Below, piece after piece: positions 35,036 to 45,995 of a stretch of 64,000 nt of DNA (the stretch's first letter is position 1; every line of letters begins with the position of its first letter). A model generated the notes under the pieces. It did no database searches, was not told the origin of the DNA, and was given only the letters and a program-made list of their open reading frames with translations. Origin of the DNA: Dermatemys mawii. Taxonomy: Eukaryota; Chordata; Testudines; Dermatemydidae. A program made the translations under genes and the position numbers. The stretch spans positions 43,598,218 through 43,662,217 of the forward strand of contig ML677335.1 in the NCBI GenBank assembly GCA_007922305.1, written 5' to 3'.

Positions 35036-37200
35036 CATAGTTCTCATCTTGGAAGTACTTGGCTGGTAACATTTTCCCATGGCATTGTAGGGGCTATAGG
35101 TCATACAGCGACATGCACTCTGCTTGGTGTCTAATTACATGGCCAGCAGTACACACTGCAAACACCTGGGGACGGATTCTGTGCTCAAGTTGTACACATT
35201 GGAGCCTATGGCCACTGTGGCAGTGCCTTGAGGGAAGAATTTATCTCTTCCCTGTTGTCGGGGAGACTGAGATGAGGGGCAGAGAGAAGGATGCATGCCA
35301 GAAGTGATATCTAGTTTCAGTGGGTCCTTCTGTGTGTCTAGTAGGGAGAGCTGTACCCTGGTCAGGTGTCTGAAATGGGCTGATCAGGGAACCACTCCCA
35401 CAGTCAAACCCCTAGTAACTAATGGGTGTGTCAGGCTAGGGACTGGCCTGCATAGCAAAGCCCTTGCCCAGCTTTGGGTCTGAGCTTCCCCAGAGTCTGG
35501 AGATCTTCTGAGCTGGAGAAGGGCTGGGCTTGTTCTAGAGATCAGGGCCAGTGGCCAAGTCTGAGCTGAATCTCCCCAAAGTTTGGCCATGTGCTAAGGT
35601 GTGATTTGGACTCAAACTGCTCTGCAGAGTCCCTGTGTGGAGATGCACAGATGGCAAGGTGATCTTGGCATGGATCTGCCGGGCAAGGAGACTTTGCCCA
35701 GAACACTGATACATTCTGCCTGGATGCTACATGGAGTCACCAGGAGTTTGAGGCTAGTCAGTGACTAGTCCTTGTGCTCTTGAGCTTTTTGGGAGCCTGT
35801 CCCTTATGTCCCATGTGCAAAGGCCAGTCACAGCCCCTGCGTGCAGGGCCGGCCTTGTGCTTTGTGGCTCTCCCAATCCCAGAAGGGGTGTGGGCTTGGA
35901 GAGAAGGTGAGCACATGGCCATGCTGTCCTTCTGCACCAGCTAGGAAGAGGCAAATGTGCTGCTTAGCTTAAGGGGCTGTGCCCAGCCTGCTGCCCTGAG
36001 TCTGTCCCCATATTAGATGCTCAGGGCTCTTCCTTGCTGGCACGAGTGGCCCTGCCCAGCTTTATTCTCATCACACTTCCAGTCCAAGCATACCAATCAA
36101 TGAGGAACTGGAACAAACAGCACCATGCAGTCAAGGGTAACTGTTCATCCCATGGACCTGCAGGAGGAGGAAATGCTCTTTCCTCAGGCCTTAGGGAGAG
36201 TGACACAGCAGATGTGGGCAGGAGGTGAAATTTCAGCCAATGCGCCCAGCTTCTGAGGGGAAAGCAAGAGACCAGATCTAAGAACCAAACTATGGGGAGG
36301 AGCCAACATTGAAAATGGATGGGATCACCCTCGTGTCCCCACTGTCTTCCCTGTGACCCCACATCTCTCCCGCCTCACACATCTCCACTATCTGCCTCTT
36401 CTTCCCCACATCTCTGCTGACCCTTCCCTTCCTATATCCTCAATGTCGCTCCCTCCACCCCACTGACTCTTTCCTGCCCCCTAGCTGCATTAGGATGGCA
36501 TTAAGGCTGAGAGTATATATCATAACTTGCAATATCCCTATAACGCTTTTTACCTGTAATTACCTCCCAAACCAGCACAAGGATGTTGTAATATCGCCCA
36601 AACAACAATTTTAAACCCAGAGAATTCAGAACTGAGGTTACCTTGTGTTTGGATTTCTTTTGAGTGTAAGAGAAACACAGTTTACCTTAACTCTGCCCTG
36701 TCATGACACTGTGAAAGGAAAAATATAGGGGAAAAAATCCTCTGGACTCCTAGACTGATTTATCTGGGACCATCAAAGACTGCAATGTCTTATTCCTATA
36801 GCTCTTGCACAGTGTCACAACAGAGCAGAATAAAGGCTGTTGGGGTGAGTATTTTGACACATTAGGGTTACACTGAAAAGAAATCCAAACCCTGGATTTC
36901 CAAGGCTTAGAACTCTTGGTTTGGAGATAGAAACAGCACTGCTGTAATTTACCCTGAAATATCTGCTACATACTTGCAAACTGTACTCCGGTTGGATGTG
37001 GATTTTGCCTAGATCTCTTATAACAGCCATTCAATTTAGGTTCTGATTACAATTCTCCCTGTCAGTCCTACATTCAGAGTTATCTATGCTGCTTTAAAAA
37101 CATCTTGTCTGTGTGAAACTTGGCAGAGAGATGGGTGTTGAGTGGATCTGGTGTAATGGGGAGGTGTTTATTTTTAAAAGGTGTTGGATTTATGGTCATT
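35036..37200. other. Non-coding stretch, nothing recognised
   Basis: The frames of up to 113 aa at 36021-36362 have no recognisable domain. Moderate GC, no named repeat. Confidence 0.35.
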
Positions 37201-37204
37201 GTTA

Positions 37205-37790
37205 GCTGCTACTCACATTAAAATATAGAACATTAACTGTGCACAGGAACCTGGTTGGTGGAGGGAGGCTGGATGCACTTAGCCTCCTCCATTGGTCCCC
37301 CGCTTTTGAAAAACACTCCAAGTACCCCTCTTTCTCTCCATGCTCATTGTATTCTCTGCACCTGAAGATGGCAAAGGAAGTCTTCACTGGATTCTAAGGG
37401 AGGGGTTCTAATCTGTGAGTTTGATCCGTTATCTGCTGAAGCATGTGGTAAGAAACATTGCTTGCATTTATATAATTTAAGTAAGGCATTAGTAAATGCC
37501 TGCCTATCTTTATCTTGTAACTTTCCTGACCTTTATGCTTCATTACTTGTACTCAATAAACTTTTTTTTACTGTTTGAATAATTAGCTACAATTTAAACA
37601 CCCTGGATTACATCAGATGCTATTTGAGAGAGGGTGTCTCTCTTTGAAAACTGGTATTTTAAATCTGTTTGTTCCTTTAAGGGAATATTGTATCTGTACC
37701 ATGGGCTGGATGGAGCAGGACATACACTTCTGGGACAGGAAGAGTGCTGGAGTCACCCTGCAGTACAATCAAGGCTGGTGAGAGTCGGCA
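37205..37790 (+). mobile_element. LTR-like element with AATAAA signal
   Basis: 'ttatctgctgaagcatgtggtaagaaacattgcttgc', 'atgcttcattacttgtactcaataaac' and 'gagcaggacatacacttctggg' follow the same plan as other LTR-like elements here. The polyadenylation signal is at about 37555. The boundaries are uncertain. Confidence 0.45.
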
Positions 37791-38124
37791 TGTAACTCAA
37801 ATGTGGCAGGCAGACTTCAGTTACACACAGACACTCAAGGTGTGGCTGAAAGGCTGTTTGTAAGCAGCCCAGGTGGGAGCCACTTGTGCTTTGCAATGCC
37901 TTGCTTCTGAGTTTGCAGGGCAGGGATGACACAGCTCTCTGCCAGTCTAGACTGTGCCCTGGTGTGTCACGCCACATGACACCTCCCATGAAAAACTTTT
38001 TGTGATGTGGAATTAATAGAGTGCATATTAGATGGATTAAAAACTGGTGCTTAGAGCATCTCAAAATATAGTTGAGAGAACTTCTTGGTCCAACATGGTC
38101 TAGATCTTCTCTAATATCTCCCTG
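37791..38124. other. Non-coding stretch
   Basis: Nothing recognised. Confidence 0.35.
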
Positions 38125-38850
38125 TGAATGTTTTATTAAAGTTTGCAGATGGCACAAAGATCGGTGGGTACAAAATAAGGAGGAGAATAGGTTACTGTTA
38201 GTGATCTGAATTGTTTGGTTAAATGGTCACAATCCAATAGAATGTGTTTCAGTGCAGCCAGGTGCAAAGTAATACTTCTGGGAACAAAGGATGCGAGTTG
38301 AAGACTCTGTCTTGGAAAGCAGTGATCAGAAAAAGATTTAGGATCATCATAGATAATTGATTCAACATGAGCTCCCCATGCAATGCTGTGGCTAAAAGGG
38401 CTAATGTGGTCCTTGAATCCTTGGATTAGACAATGACTTAATCCTTCAAGTAGAAGTAGGGAGGTGATTTTTACCTCTGTGCACAGCACTGGTAGAGCTC
38501 CTACCAGAACCTTGCAGAGAGTTCTAGGTGTCTGCACTTGAATTTTGTGGCAGTATTGGAGAGAGTTCAAAGGAGATTATGGAAATGATCCAGGGGCTAG
38601 AAAACAGCCTTACAATGTGAAGCTTACGCTGTGAAGCCTTACAATGTGCAGTGTTACTGACAAAGGCAGAGCAGTATCCAATGGAAGTTGAGGTTGCTCA
38701 AATTCCGGTCACGAGGGCCAACATTGGAGCGGTTTAGTGGGGAGCAGGTGCACTCATCAAGTCTTGTCTTTAAAACTCCAAGCAATGGGATCTTTTTAAA
38801 GAATATGCTTTAATACTCTTTCTGGGGGAAATCCTATGGCTAGAGCCCTG
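38125..38850 (+). pseudogene. CR1 LINE ORF2 C-terminal region and 3' UTR
   Basis: The copy starts at 'aaagtttgcagatggcacaaagat', reading KFADGTKI. This is the reverse-transcriptase active-site box, in which the usual FADD has become FADG. It continues through 'ctgtcttggaaagcagtga', 'aaaaagatttaggatcat', 'acatgagctccccatgcaatgctgtggctaaaag' and 'aggtgatttttacctctgtg', then loses coding similarity. From about 38640 it passes into UTR-like sequence ending 'gggggaaatcctatggc'. Frameshifts and the active-site change show that it is dead. Confidence 0.8.
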
Positions 38851-39565
38851 TACGAATACAAAACTTGTATTTGTGGATGTCCATGGAGCTGCCGGGCTCT
38901 ACTAGCAACTGCAGCAGCGAGCAGCAGCATGTGGGTTGCAGCTCGCAGGGGCCAGTGCCCAGCCTGGGTAGCTCCTCTGGAGTGGGTGCCAAGCTGACCA
39001 TTATCTGTCTATTGTGTGCTGATAAATGAGTCTGTGTATTCTCTTCACCCCTTATTTGTGGCTTTCCAGGTCCTGCCTCGTTTCCATTGGCTCTCACGGT
39101 GCATTTCAGCTGGAGTTTTTCACGACAAGTTCATGACTAATAGACTGACTTTGCTGACTGACATATAGCCCATGTTTCCCACCAGGTCTGTCCTGTGCTG
39201 AGTGAAATCCAAAAGGGCAAAACGACAGGCTGGAAAGTGTTTATTTGTAGGGCTGTCTGGTCTCGCCTGATTTAGACCCATCCTTCTGTGGAATCTTGGC
39301 TATTTCCCTAAAGAGCTGGGAAGCTTTTTATGACCCTGGTGGGAAATAAAGGGTCATTGCTGTGTATGAGATAAGAATCAGGACTCAGCTGGGGTGCAGT
39401 GAAAGGAGCAGAGCTATTACTGTGCTATGTGATTTAGTAGTAAACAACAGAGGCGATAAGGAAAAGCCCCTGCATGAAATCTATAGACATCAAGTCAAAG
39501 GTGAGGCAACATGCTGGTATAAACTCAGTATTTCTGGGGAAAAATACTGGCTCAGCAATTAAATA
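38851..39565. other. Non-coding stretch
   Basis: A 66-aa frame at 39362-39562 ends near a good donor (tcaaag|gtgagg), but no acceptor is convincing. Nothing else. Confidence 0.3.
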
Positions 39566-39569
39566 GTTT

Positions 39570-39652
39570 TTAGGGTCAGATTCTGATTGCTGTAAATCTG
39601 GAGTAACTCCAGTGGATTAACTCCAGATTCAAACCCGTGTCAATGAGATCAC
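39570..39652. repeat. Palindromic dispersed repeat ('gggtcagattctgatt')
   Basis: aatctggagt and actccagatt form inverted arms around agtaactccagtggatta. The outer parts 'gggtcagattctgatt' and 'caatgagatcac' fit a common short sauropsid palindrome family. Confidence 0.45.
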
Positions 39653-41319
39653 TGTGCTGTGGCCAATGTCAAACTTGGCCACAGCTGTAAGTGAAAGTAG
39701 AAGAGCAGTGTGTGTTTTATGGGTACATGATGGAGTCAGTCCTCGGGACCATTGCCCCGTATATCCTGCTCATTTGTGTCTAAAGATGCTCTCTTCTGTT
39801 GAGCCTACACAGAGCAGGAAAACACAGTGCAAGCCTTCTCCCTCCCTTTACCTTGCAAATGTGACTTTACCCTGATTTGGTGGGTCAGTTCATGGTGAAC
39901 AAAACCGCTGTCCAATCAGTAGCCTGGGTGATCATCTCAGCAGAGCAGCTCAGCCCAAGAGACTAAAGCCACTCTGGGAACAATAAGACACTGCCAGCTA
40001 AGGAGCTATTTTCTGCACTGAGGGGGAGGGACATGGTGGCTGTGACCTTCCCTGCAGTGAGTGGTTCAGCTCTGGACATTTGGAGCTATAGAGTTCCATT
40101 TCGAAGCTTCTGGATCTCAGTAGGACTAGTGATGTTCAGGGATCTAGGGGCTCGAATTGGAGGGATAGGAGAGTGTGCAGCACTATAGATCTCTATCCGC
40201 TTTAGTTAGAAAAGATTGCATCAGTTACACTTCACATTTTGAAGGTATTTTACAGACATATCTGCCTGAATTGGGGCACAGCCTGAACCAACCGCTCTGG
40301 GAGTGGGGAATTGCCCTGTAAAGCGTTCTTGGAGATAATGTAAATGCCAGTGTTAGCAACTAAATAGTTATTGATGAAGGCATGTAAGAAAAGAGAAGGG
40401 CTGAATTGTGAAGATCTCCAGTATTTACCCTCAGTGAACACTCATGGCACGAGTGGGCGGGACTTAAGACACAACATCAGCTATTTTTTTCCCCCCATTC
40501 CATCAAGGATCCACACCCAGAGCAGTCAGGACCTTATTCTGGACATTGGCCCAATCTCAAGTGGGTGGTGTCTCAACTGGGCAGATCTTGGAAGATTACT
40601 GCTCCTCTCTCTGCCTGCCTGGCCTCGAACTGTTCTGTTTCCAGCTCCTGGAGTGATGTAGGAATTTGACAGATCTGAGACAGAAGCAGAGAGGGCTGAA
40701 CCTGCTGTGATCAAAATCACTGACTTCAGAGAGCAGCATCAGACCCTTGAATGGGCAATTTCTTGCCATCTCAAAGTTGTTGTTGGCGTGGAAAGGGGCA
40801 GTTGGAGATCCCTGTCGGAGATGGAGGGCTTGACTGCACTTGAGATGCAACAGCTGTAGCACTACAATGGAGATGGTCGATACAGTGACGAGAGGGGTTC
40901 TCCTATTAGCGTAGGTAATCCTCTTCCCTGAGAGGTAATAGCCAGGTCGATGGAAGAATTCTTCTTCCTATCACGGTGTAAACCAGGGGTTATGGCAGTT
41001 TCACCTGATCTCTCAGTGTGTTTGGAGTTTTCACCCATGAGCGACTTAGCTGGGTCAATTTAAATTTTGAATGCAGACCTGGCCAAGAGTAAATCCTGGT
41101 CAGATGTGTATCTGGTGTCCCTGAAGCAGCGTGGAGCCCTTTGTTTTATGGGAAATGGCTGCGTCAGATTTGTCTGATGTGGAGGACTTTGCTCCTGGGA
41201 TCTGAGTCAGGGGATGCCCAGAGGGGAGAAACCTTCCTGCATCTAACATGTGGCAACTTGTCACTTCACAGCATGGTTCTTTCAAGGATCAGTATGGGGT
41301 GAACTGTCCTGGAATGTCT
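39653..41319. other. Non-coding stretch, nothing recognised
   Basis: No feature that I can support. Confidence 0.35.
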
Positions 41320-41640
41320 GTCTGAGCGAATCTGTATCTTTCAGAAAGGCGTCTAATCCTGATTTAAAAACTCCAAGTGATAGAAAATCCACCCCTCCCT
41401 AGGTCAGTTATTTTTAACAAGGAGGTTATTTAACCATTGGAATGTGTTCCTTCTGGTCTGGATTTGTACAGCTTTAGATTCCAGCCCCTGGATCTCATTC
41501 TGCCTTTCTTTGTGAAGGCGCTGTCTGCTATCAAATCTCTTCCCTGGGGAGGTATTTATAGACCACGAACAAGTCACTTCTTCTGAACCTTCTCTGGATA
41601 AGTGAAATAGACCGAGCCCGTTAATCTCTCACTGAGGGGC
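41320..41640 (-). repeat. CR1 LINE 3' UTR, antisense
   Basis: 'atcctgatttaaaaactccaagtgatagaaaatccacc', 'cattggaatgtgttccttctggtctgg', 'cagccc.tggatctcattctgcctttc' and 'accttctctggataagtgaaatagaccgag' follow the reverse complement of the CR1 3' UTR in order. It is about 300 bp long with no coding part. Confidence 0.7.
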
Positions 41641-42284
41641 AGTGCTGTACTCAGCAGAGAAAGGAAACAAGCTAGTAAGGCTGGGGGGGGGGTCTTTTAC
41701 GAAACTGGTTAAGCAGTAATTAATGCCTGGCCTGGGCCTCTCTGCAGCCATGTCCCAGGAAACCAGGGCTCTCTTTAGTGCTGCTATAGGCTAGTGCCAT
41801 GGGGTTCATCTTCACAGGCTTTCTTTGCAGTGAGCTGCTGTAGGTCCTGATCTCTAATCGCAGCCCACCATCACTATCAGTGTCAGGAGCTCCGCCGGTG
41901 TCAGCAGCTGCCTTGGCAGCGTCCCTTGGGGCTGGGGAGTCTCCATGTTTGTTTTGTGATGTATCCATGCTTCCTGCCACCCCACAGGCACAGCCAAATC
42001 CTCTCAGGGCTCAGTTTGGGCATTTGCCAGCCATGCTGAGAACGCCTCTGGCCTGCATGCATGCTGTGAGCAGGGCAGCTAAGATGCTTCTGTGCTCTGA
42101 TCTAGATGTGTCACATCTTTCTCCACCAAAGCTAATAGGATAGCATGTACTCAAAGCAGCCCTCTTGGTGTCAATCAGCCATTGGCCATACCCCTAGCCA
42201 GGGGCAGTATGTCACGAGCTCAGAGTTCTTTGAGTGTCTGAAGAAAACATGATTTTAATAGAGACTTTTAAAGGACAGATTAGA
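41641..42284. other. Non-coding stretch with a G-run
   Basis: A G-run lies at about 41684-41692. There are two opposite frames of about 86 aa at 41720-42143, with no domain. Confidence 0.35.
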
Positions 42285-42425
42285 GGAATAGACTTGAGGA
42301 CTTCAGTAACTCAGGCAGAGATTATAGGCCAACTACATGAGTGAGTGGGTGAGATTCTATGGCCCATGATGTGCAGGAGGTCAGATGATCATGATGGTCT
42401 CTTCTGGCCTGCATGTCTACGACAG
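42285..42425 (+). repeat. CR1 LINE 3' end
   Basis: 'gaggacttcagtaactcagg', 'gtgagtgggtgagattctatggcc' and 'gcaggaggtcagatgatcatgatggtctcttctggcctgc' are the CR1 3' terminal blocks in sense order. Confidence 0.75.
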
Positions 42426-42429
42426 GCAT

Positions 42430-42540
42430 AAAGCCTTGCCCAAGTTACAAGCTGATCCTTGCAATGTCAGAAATAGAATGCAGATTTCCTGAGCCCTGAG
42501 GGCCTTCTGTTGCAGATCTGCATTTCACATTACTTAATGC
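42430..42540 (-). repeat. MIR SINE, antisense, degenerate
   Basis: 'ccttgcccaagttacaagctgatcc' and 'agaaatagaatgcagatttcctgag' match the reverse complement of the MIR body. Confidence 0.5.
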
Positions 42541-42559
42541 CTCTCTCCTGTCTGATGTA

Positions 42560-43165
42560 CACACTTACAACTGCTCAAATATTACATCTGTATCCCATAT
42601 TATAAGTGAGATCAACTTATAACAATATTACCTTGTAACAATATTACCTTATTACAGGTAAGATAATATTGTAATATTACAAGGTAATATTACCTTGTAA
42701 CATCTGTATCCCATATTATAAGTGAGATGAACACCAGCAGCAACTTACAAGCATTTCATAAAGTCTAAACACATTCTTATAATTCTCATGTCTGTTTTAA
42801 CGGTACTGACACGTGAGCCAGGCTGATTCCACCTGTGATTATCAGTCTTCAGAGAGACATGGGGTCCTGGCACCTCATCTGCCAGCATCACTCCATCAGT
42901 ATTACAATAGGACCTGCTATGATCTTGGTAACGCTGGCAAACCAGGTGCCAGCTTGTGTTAAGGTCCCCATGTCTCAGCTAAACACTGACAAATAGAGAG
43001 CTGGGATCAGTCTGACATGTTAATGTGGTTAAAATAGGTATTAGAATTATAAGAATGTGTGTAATGCATGCGGCAACTCACAAGCATTTGATATAAGTGA
43101 GATTAGTGTTTAGACTTTAACATCGGTATCCCGTATGGTAAGGTAATAGTTGAGCAGTTGTATTG
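42560..43165. mobile_element. Long inverted-repeat element, about 600 bp
   Basis: Matching inverted blocks include caactgctcaaatatta (42568-42584) with taatagttgagcagttg (43144-43160), cacattcttataattct (42770-42786) with agaattataagaatgtg (43043-43059), and ggcacct..gccagc (42869-42886) with gctggc..aggtgcc (42933-42950). Nearly the whole element is therefore one imperfect hairpin centred near 42912. The left arm is about 100 bp longer because 'catctgtatcccatattataagtgagat' is duplicated around an 'aatattac/gtaatatt' palindromic block. There is no transposase. Confidence 0.75.
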
Positions 43166-43179
43166 TGAGCCTCTGTGAC

Positions 43180-44225
43180 TGTGCAAATCACCAGACAAGG
43201 AGAGACGTTGTTAGTGTGAAGGGCTGATCTTCAACAGAAGATGTAACACCCTTCCCAAAAAGAAAGATCCACCAACCCCAGACAAACTAATGTGGGACAT
43301 TGCAACTGGAACTACCCTACATACAATGAACAAGGGACAAGAGACTTTCATTGTTTTGATCCCAGTGAAGATGAGGCATGCAATGGGGACTCCTTCCCTC
43401 AGCTGAGCTTGCAGCTCGGAGCTTGCGGCAAGAGAGGGATAAAACACCACACCAAAGGAGCTTGGTATCTCTATGCTGCTTGGATTCTGGGGAGCAAGGT
43501 GTTCTAGGCATAAGCAAGAGATCCCCAGCTGCCTAGCCTGGGTTAGCCCTAAAGGACATTTAGAGCTTGCTGATTATAGAAGCTTCTATTGCCTTTTGAA
43601 ACTTAAGATTTTAACTCATTTGTAAAAGCAAGAGAGTCCTGTGGCACCTTTCCAAAACATCCGTTAATGTGTGTGTATGCTTTCGTGGGTGAATATCCAC
43701 TTTGTCAGATGCATGCAGTGGAAATTTCCAGAAGTGGGTATTTGCCCCTGAAATCTTATGCTCCAATACGTCTGTAAGGTGCCACAGGACTCTCTCTTTT
43801 TTTTTTTTTTTGTAGATCGAGACTAACCCGGCTACCCCTCTGATACTTAACTCATTTGTGTATCTGTGTTTTACCTGCTTTAACCTTGTAAATAACTCTT
43901 CTTTCCTTTTCTTCATTAGTAAATCTGTAGACAATTTATAGAATTGTCTACAAGTATATTTGGTGTGAGATTTAAGGTGCAAGTGTTCTGGGGTAAGTGA
44001 CTGGCCCTCTGGGAGTAACCTGAATTTGCCTTGATCCAGTGTAAGGGATCATCTACCACAAAGGTAGGCTCATCTGGGTGGTGAGACAGACCTGGAGTAT
44101 CCAAGGGGACTGTCTGTGATTGCATGCTAAGACTGGTATAGTGCTGAAGGAGTTTACACTTGATACTTGGTGAAATCTGCATAGAACTCACAGCCAGTCT
44201 AGGGCAATGCCCTGCTTCCTAACAG
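43180..44225 (+). mobile_element. LTR-like element, interrupted by a nested hairpin retroelement
   Basis: From 'gactgtgcaaatcaccagac' through 'tagaagcttctattgccttttgaaacttaagattttaactcatttgt', the sequence is cut at 43624-43846 by another element and resumes with 'gtatctgtgttttacctgctttaacc'. It then shows 'aaggtgcaagtgttctggggtaagtgactgg', 'aaggggactgtctgtg' and 'cagtctagggcaatgccctg', the last phrases shared with 16880-17660. Excluding the insert it is about 810 bp. No coding region is attached. Confidence 0.6.
43611..43859 (+). mobile_element. Hairpin retroelement with perfect 13-bp target duplication (Penelope-like)
   Basis: TTAACTCATTTGT is present at 43611-43623 and at 43847-43859. The element, 43624-43846 (223 bp), has the same architecture as 20010-20229 but in the opposite orientation. 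It has a truncated antisense arm (gagtcctgtggcacc ... tgctttcgtggg), a spacer (gatgcatgcagtggaaa), a sense arm (ctgaaatcttatgctcc ... aaggtgccacaggactc) and a sense tail (gagactaacccggctacc) after a T-run. It is nested in the LTR-like element, so it is younger than that element. Confidence 0.8.
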
Positions 44226-44264
44226 TCTGCCCTTTTTGGTTTTGCTTTTGGGTCTACTGACTAG

Positions 44265-44402
44265 ATGAGCCATTCTATGCATCTGATGAAGTGGGCTATA
44301 GCCCACGAAAGCTTATGCTGAAATAAACTGGTTAGTCTCTAAGGTGCTACAAGTATTCCTCATTTTTCTTTATGGATACAGACTAAACACGGCTGCTATT
44401 CT
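44265..44402 (+). mobile_element. Penelope-like repeat arm with hammerhead-like core
   Basis: A single sense arm: 'tgcatctgatgaagtgggctatagcccacgaaagcttatgctg', then 'gttagtctctaaggtgctacaagtattcctc' and the tail 'cagactaaacacggctgct'. CTGATGA (44283-44289), a 7-bp stem (GTGGGCT/AGCCCAC) and GAAA (44307-44310) are the conserved parts of a hammerhead ribozyme. An extra A lies between CTGATGA and the stem, and the expected cleavage position reads TG rather than T followed by A, C or T. This copy is therefore probably inactive. Confidence 0.65.
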
Positions 44403-44808
44403 TAAACCTGACTAAAAAGAGTTAGTCTTTCATAATGCAAAATTGCTCATATCCCCCACTGGCAGCATCCAGGGGTCTTGGGCAGAATCTTGGAGGAGAA
44501 AAGAGCCCCATGATGCCATCTCCTGGCTCTAGAGGGTCTGAGAGGCTCATGGAGGAGCTGTGAGACAGGAGAGGTGGGGGGACAGTCATCTCTTCTAGAT
44601 CAGACTCTGTCTAGAATATGAGCAAGAAAGGAGACCTGGGAAATACAGATGTGCCTGGTCTTCATCGTCCGTTTCAGTGATGTATGGAAGTAATAGAACT
44701 GATGAATTTCTGTCGTCAGCTCCTGTGTTGGCTCTTATTCCAGCAATAGCCACAGTTCTGAACTGCAATTAAAATGTAACAATGATTTCCCCTTGTCTCT
44801 GGTTCAAG
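44403..44808. other. Non-coding stretch
   Basis: Nothing recognised upstream of the candidate exon at 44809. Confidence 0.35.
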
Positions 44809-44928
44809 GCTGTGAAAGGAAACGTAACCTAGAGATGAACTCGTCGTCTTGTGTCGAAACCCTATATGCTAAAGAAAAGAATAAGCTCGCTTACAATAAT
44901 GTCAAAACCCAGGAAAGCCACTTGGGAG
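44809..44928 (+). other. Candidate 120-nt exon (unassigned)
   Basis: An acceptor-like tract, ttccccttgtctctggttcaag|, precedes 120 bases ending ttgggag|gtaggc. One frame only is open: 2 nt + 39 codons + 1 nt (phase 1-1). It is charged and polar, with CERKRNLEMNSSSCVETLY near the start and KEKNKLAYNNVKTQ later. Several CpGs (tcgtcg, gtcgaa, ctcgct) lie in it. I recognise no family. It has the same strand and phase class as 8158-8238 and 20546-20599, and spliced to the latter it keeps an open frame. Confidence 0.3.
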
Positions 44929-45474
44929 GTAGGCTGCCTATGGGGCCGTGTATATGTGATCCCAAAGCTTTGAGAGCAGGGCTGAGTTTAATAACGCTCT
45001 TGCAGCAGCCAAGCTAAGTGACAATACTGTGGCTTTTCCGAGCCATCTGCATTGACCAGCAAAACGTGTACTCAGCAGGTAGGGTTCCAGCTGCTCCAGC
45101 TCAGCGTTACACCCGAGATGATGCTGTGTAAATAGAATCCTGATGCCGGTGCGAGGTGGCAGTTTAAGCATGTTGCTGCACTGACCATGGAGCTTAAGCC
45201 ATTTGCAGCATAGCATCGAGGGTGACAGGGAAGCCAGCACAGTAGCTTTACCAGCAGCAGAGATCTTCTTGTAGAGCACGTAAATTCCATGCTAACTATT
45301 CTTGGCTTGGCTTGGTTGCTGAAGATGATTAGGGGCATTCTGGATGACTCATGGAGAAATCCATCGCTTAACTACCTTCCTCTGCCTCCTCCCCTCTCCT
45401 GTCAGAGACATCTAGGTGGGAAGGCTCTTCTGTGAGAAATTCCCAAGGGTTGTGGCTTCTCCTCAATTCTGCTT
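44929..45474. other. Non-coding stretch, nothing recognised
   Basis: The minus-strand frames of 88-113 aa at 44938-45338 have no domain. Confidence 0.35.
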
Positions 45475-45592
45475 AGGGTGACCAGATGTCCCAATTTTAT
45501 AGGGACAGTCCTGATTTTTGGGTCTTTCCTATATAGGCTCCTATTTTCCCCACCCCCATCCCAGTTTTTCACATTTTCTGTCTGGTCACCCT
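45475..45592. mobile_element. 118-bp MITE with 12-bp perfect TIRs
   Basis: AGGGTGACCAGA (45475-45486) is matched by tctggtcaccct (45581-45592). The inside holds 'tcccaattttatagggacagtcctgatttttgggtc' and 'cacccccatcccagtttttcaca', the contents of a very common small reptile MITE. No clear target duplication remains. The transposase superfamily is unresolved. Confidence 0.8.
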
Positions 45593-45894
45593 GGTTCCAC
45601 TTGGATGTCATACATGGCACCTTAGCGGTGTCTTCTTGGTCTATGTTTCCTCTTAGTTTAGTAAAAGGACAGCATTCGGCTACTGAAAATATCGGAGCCT
45701 TCGCTCTGAGGGTCTCTATGTACTCCGCCTACACTGAGGAACTGATACTGCAGTGTGTGATATCTCTCACTTACAAAGGGGGGAAACTGAGTTCTGGAGA
45801 GATGAAGGGAGCAGAGTCTGCAATACTGTTCTGGAAATACCATCACTGTGTCATTCAGGAGTGTCCGGAGTTCCCAGCTGTGATCAGGCCCCAT

Positions 45895-45995
45895 TTGAAT
45901 GCATGAATTGTCAGTGAAGTCAATGAAATGATTCACATCATTTAAGCATGTGCTTAGTTTTAAATGCTTGTCTGGATCCAGGCCTGAGAACTAAA
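45895..45995. repeat. Short dispersed repeat ('agcatgtgcttagtttt')
   Basis: 'agtgaagtcaatgaaatgattcacatcatttaagcatgtgcttag' and 'tggatccaggcctgag' fit the small 'gaagtcaatggg...taagcatgtgctt' repeat of sauropsids. Confidence 0.45.

Noticed and set aside
39362..39515. Open frame ending at a donor (tcaaag|gtgagg)
   Set aside because: No convincing acceptor or branch-point tract upstream.
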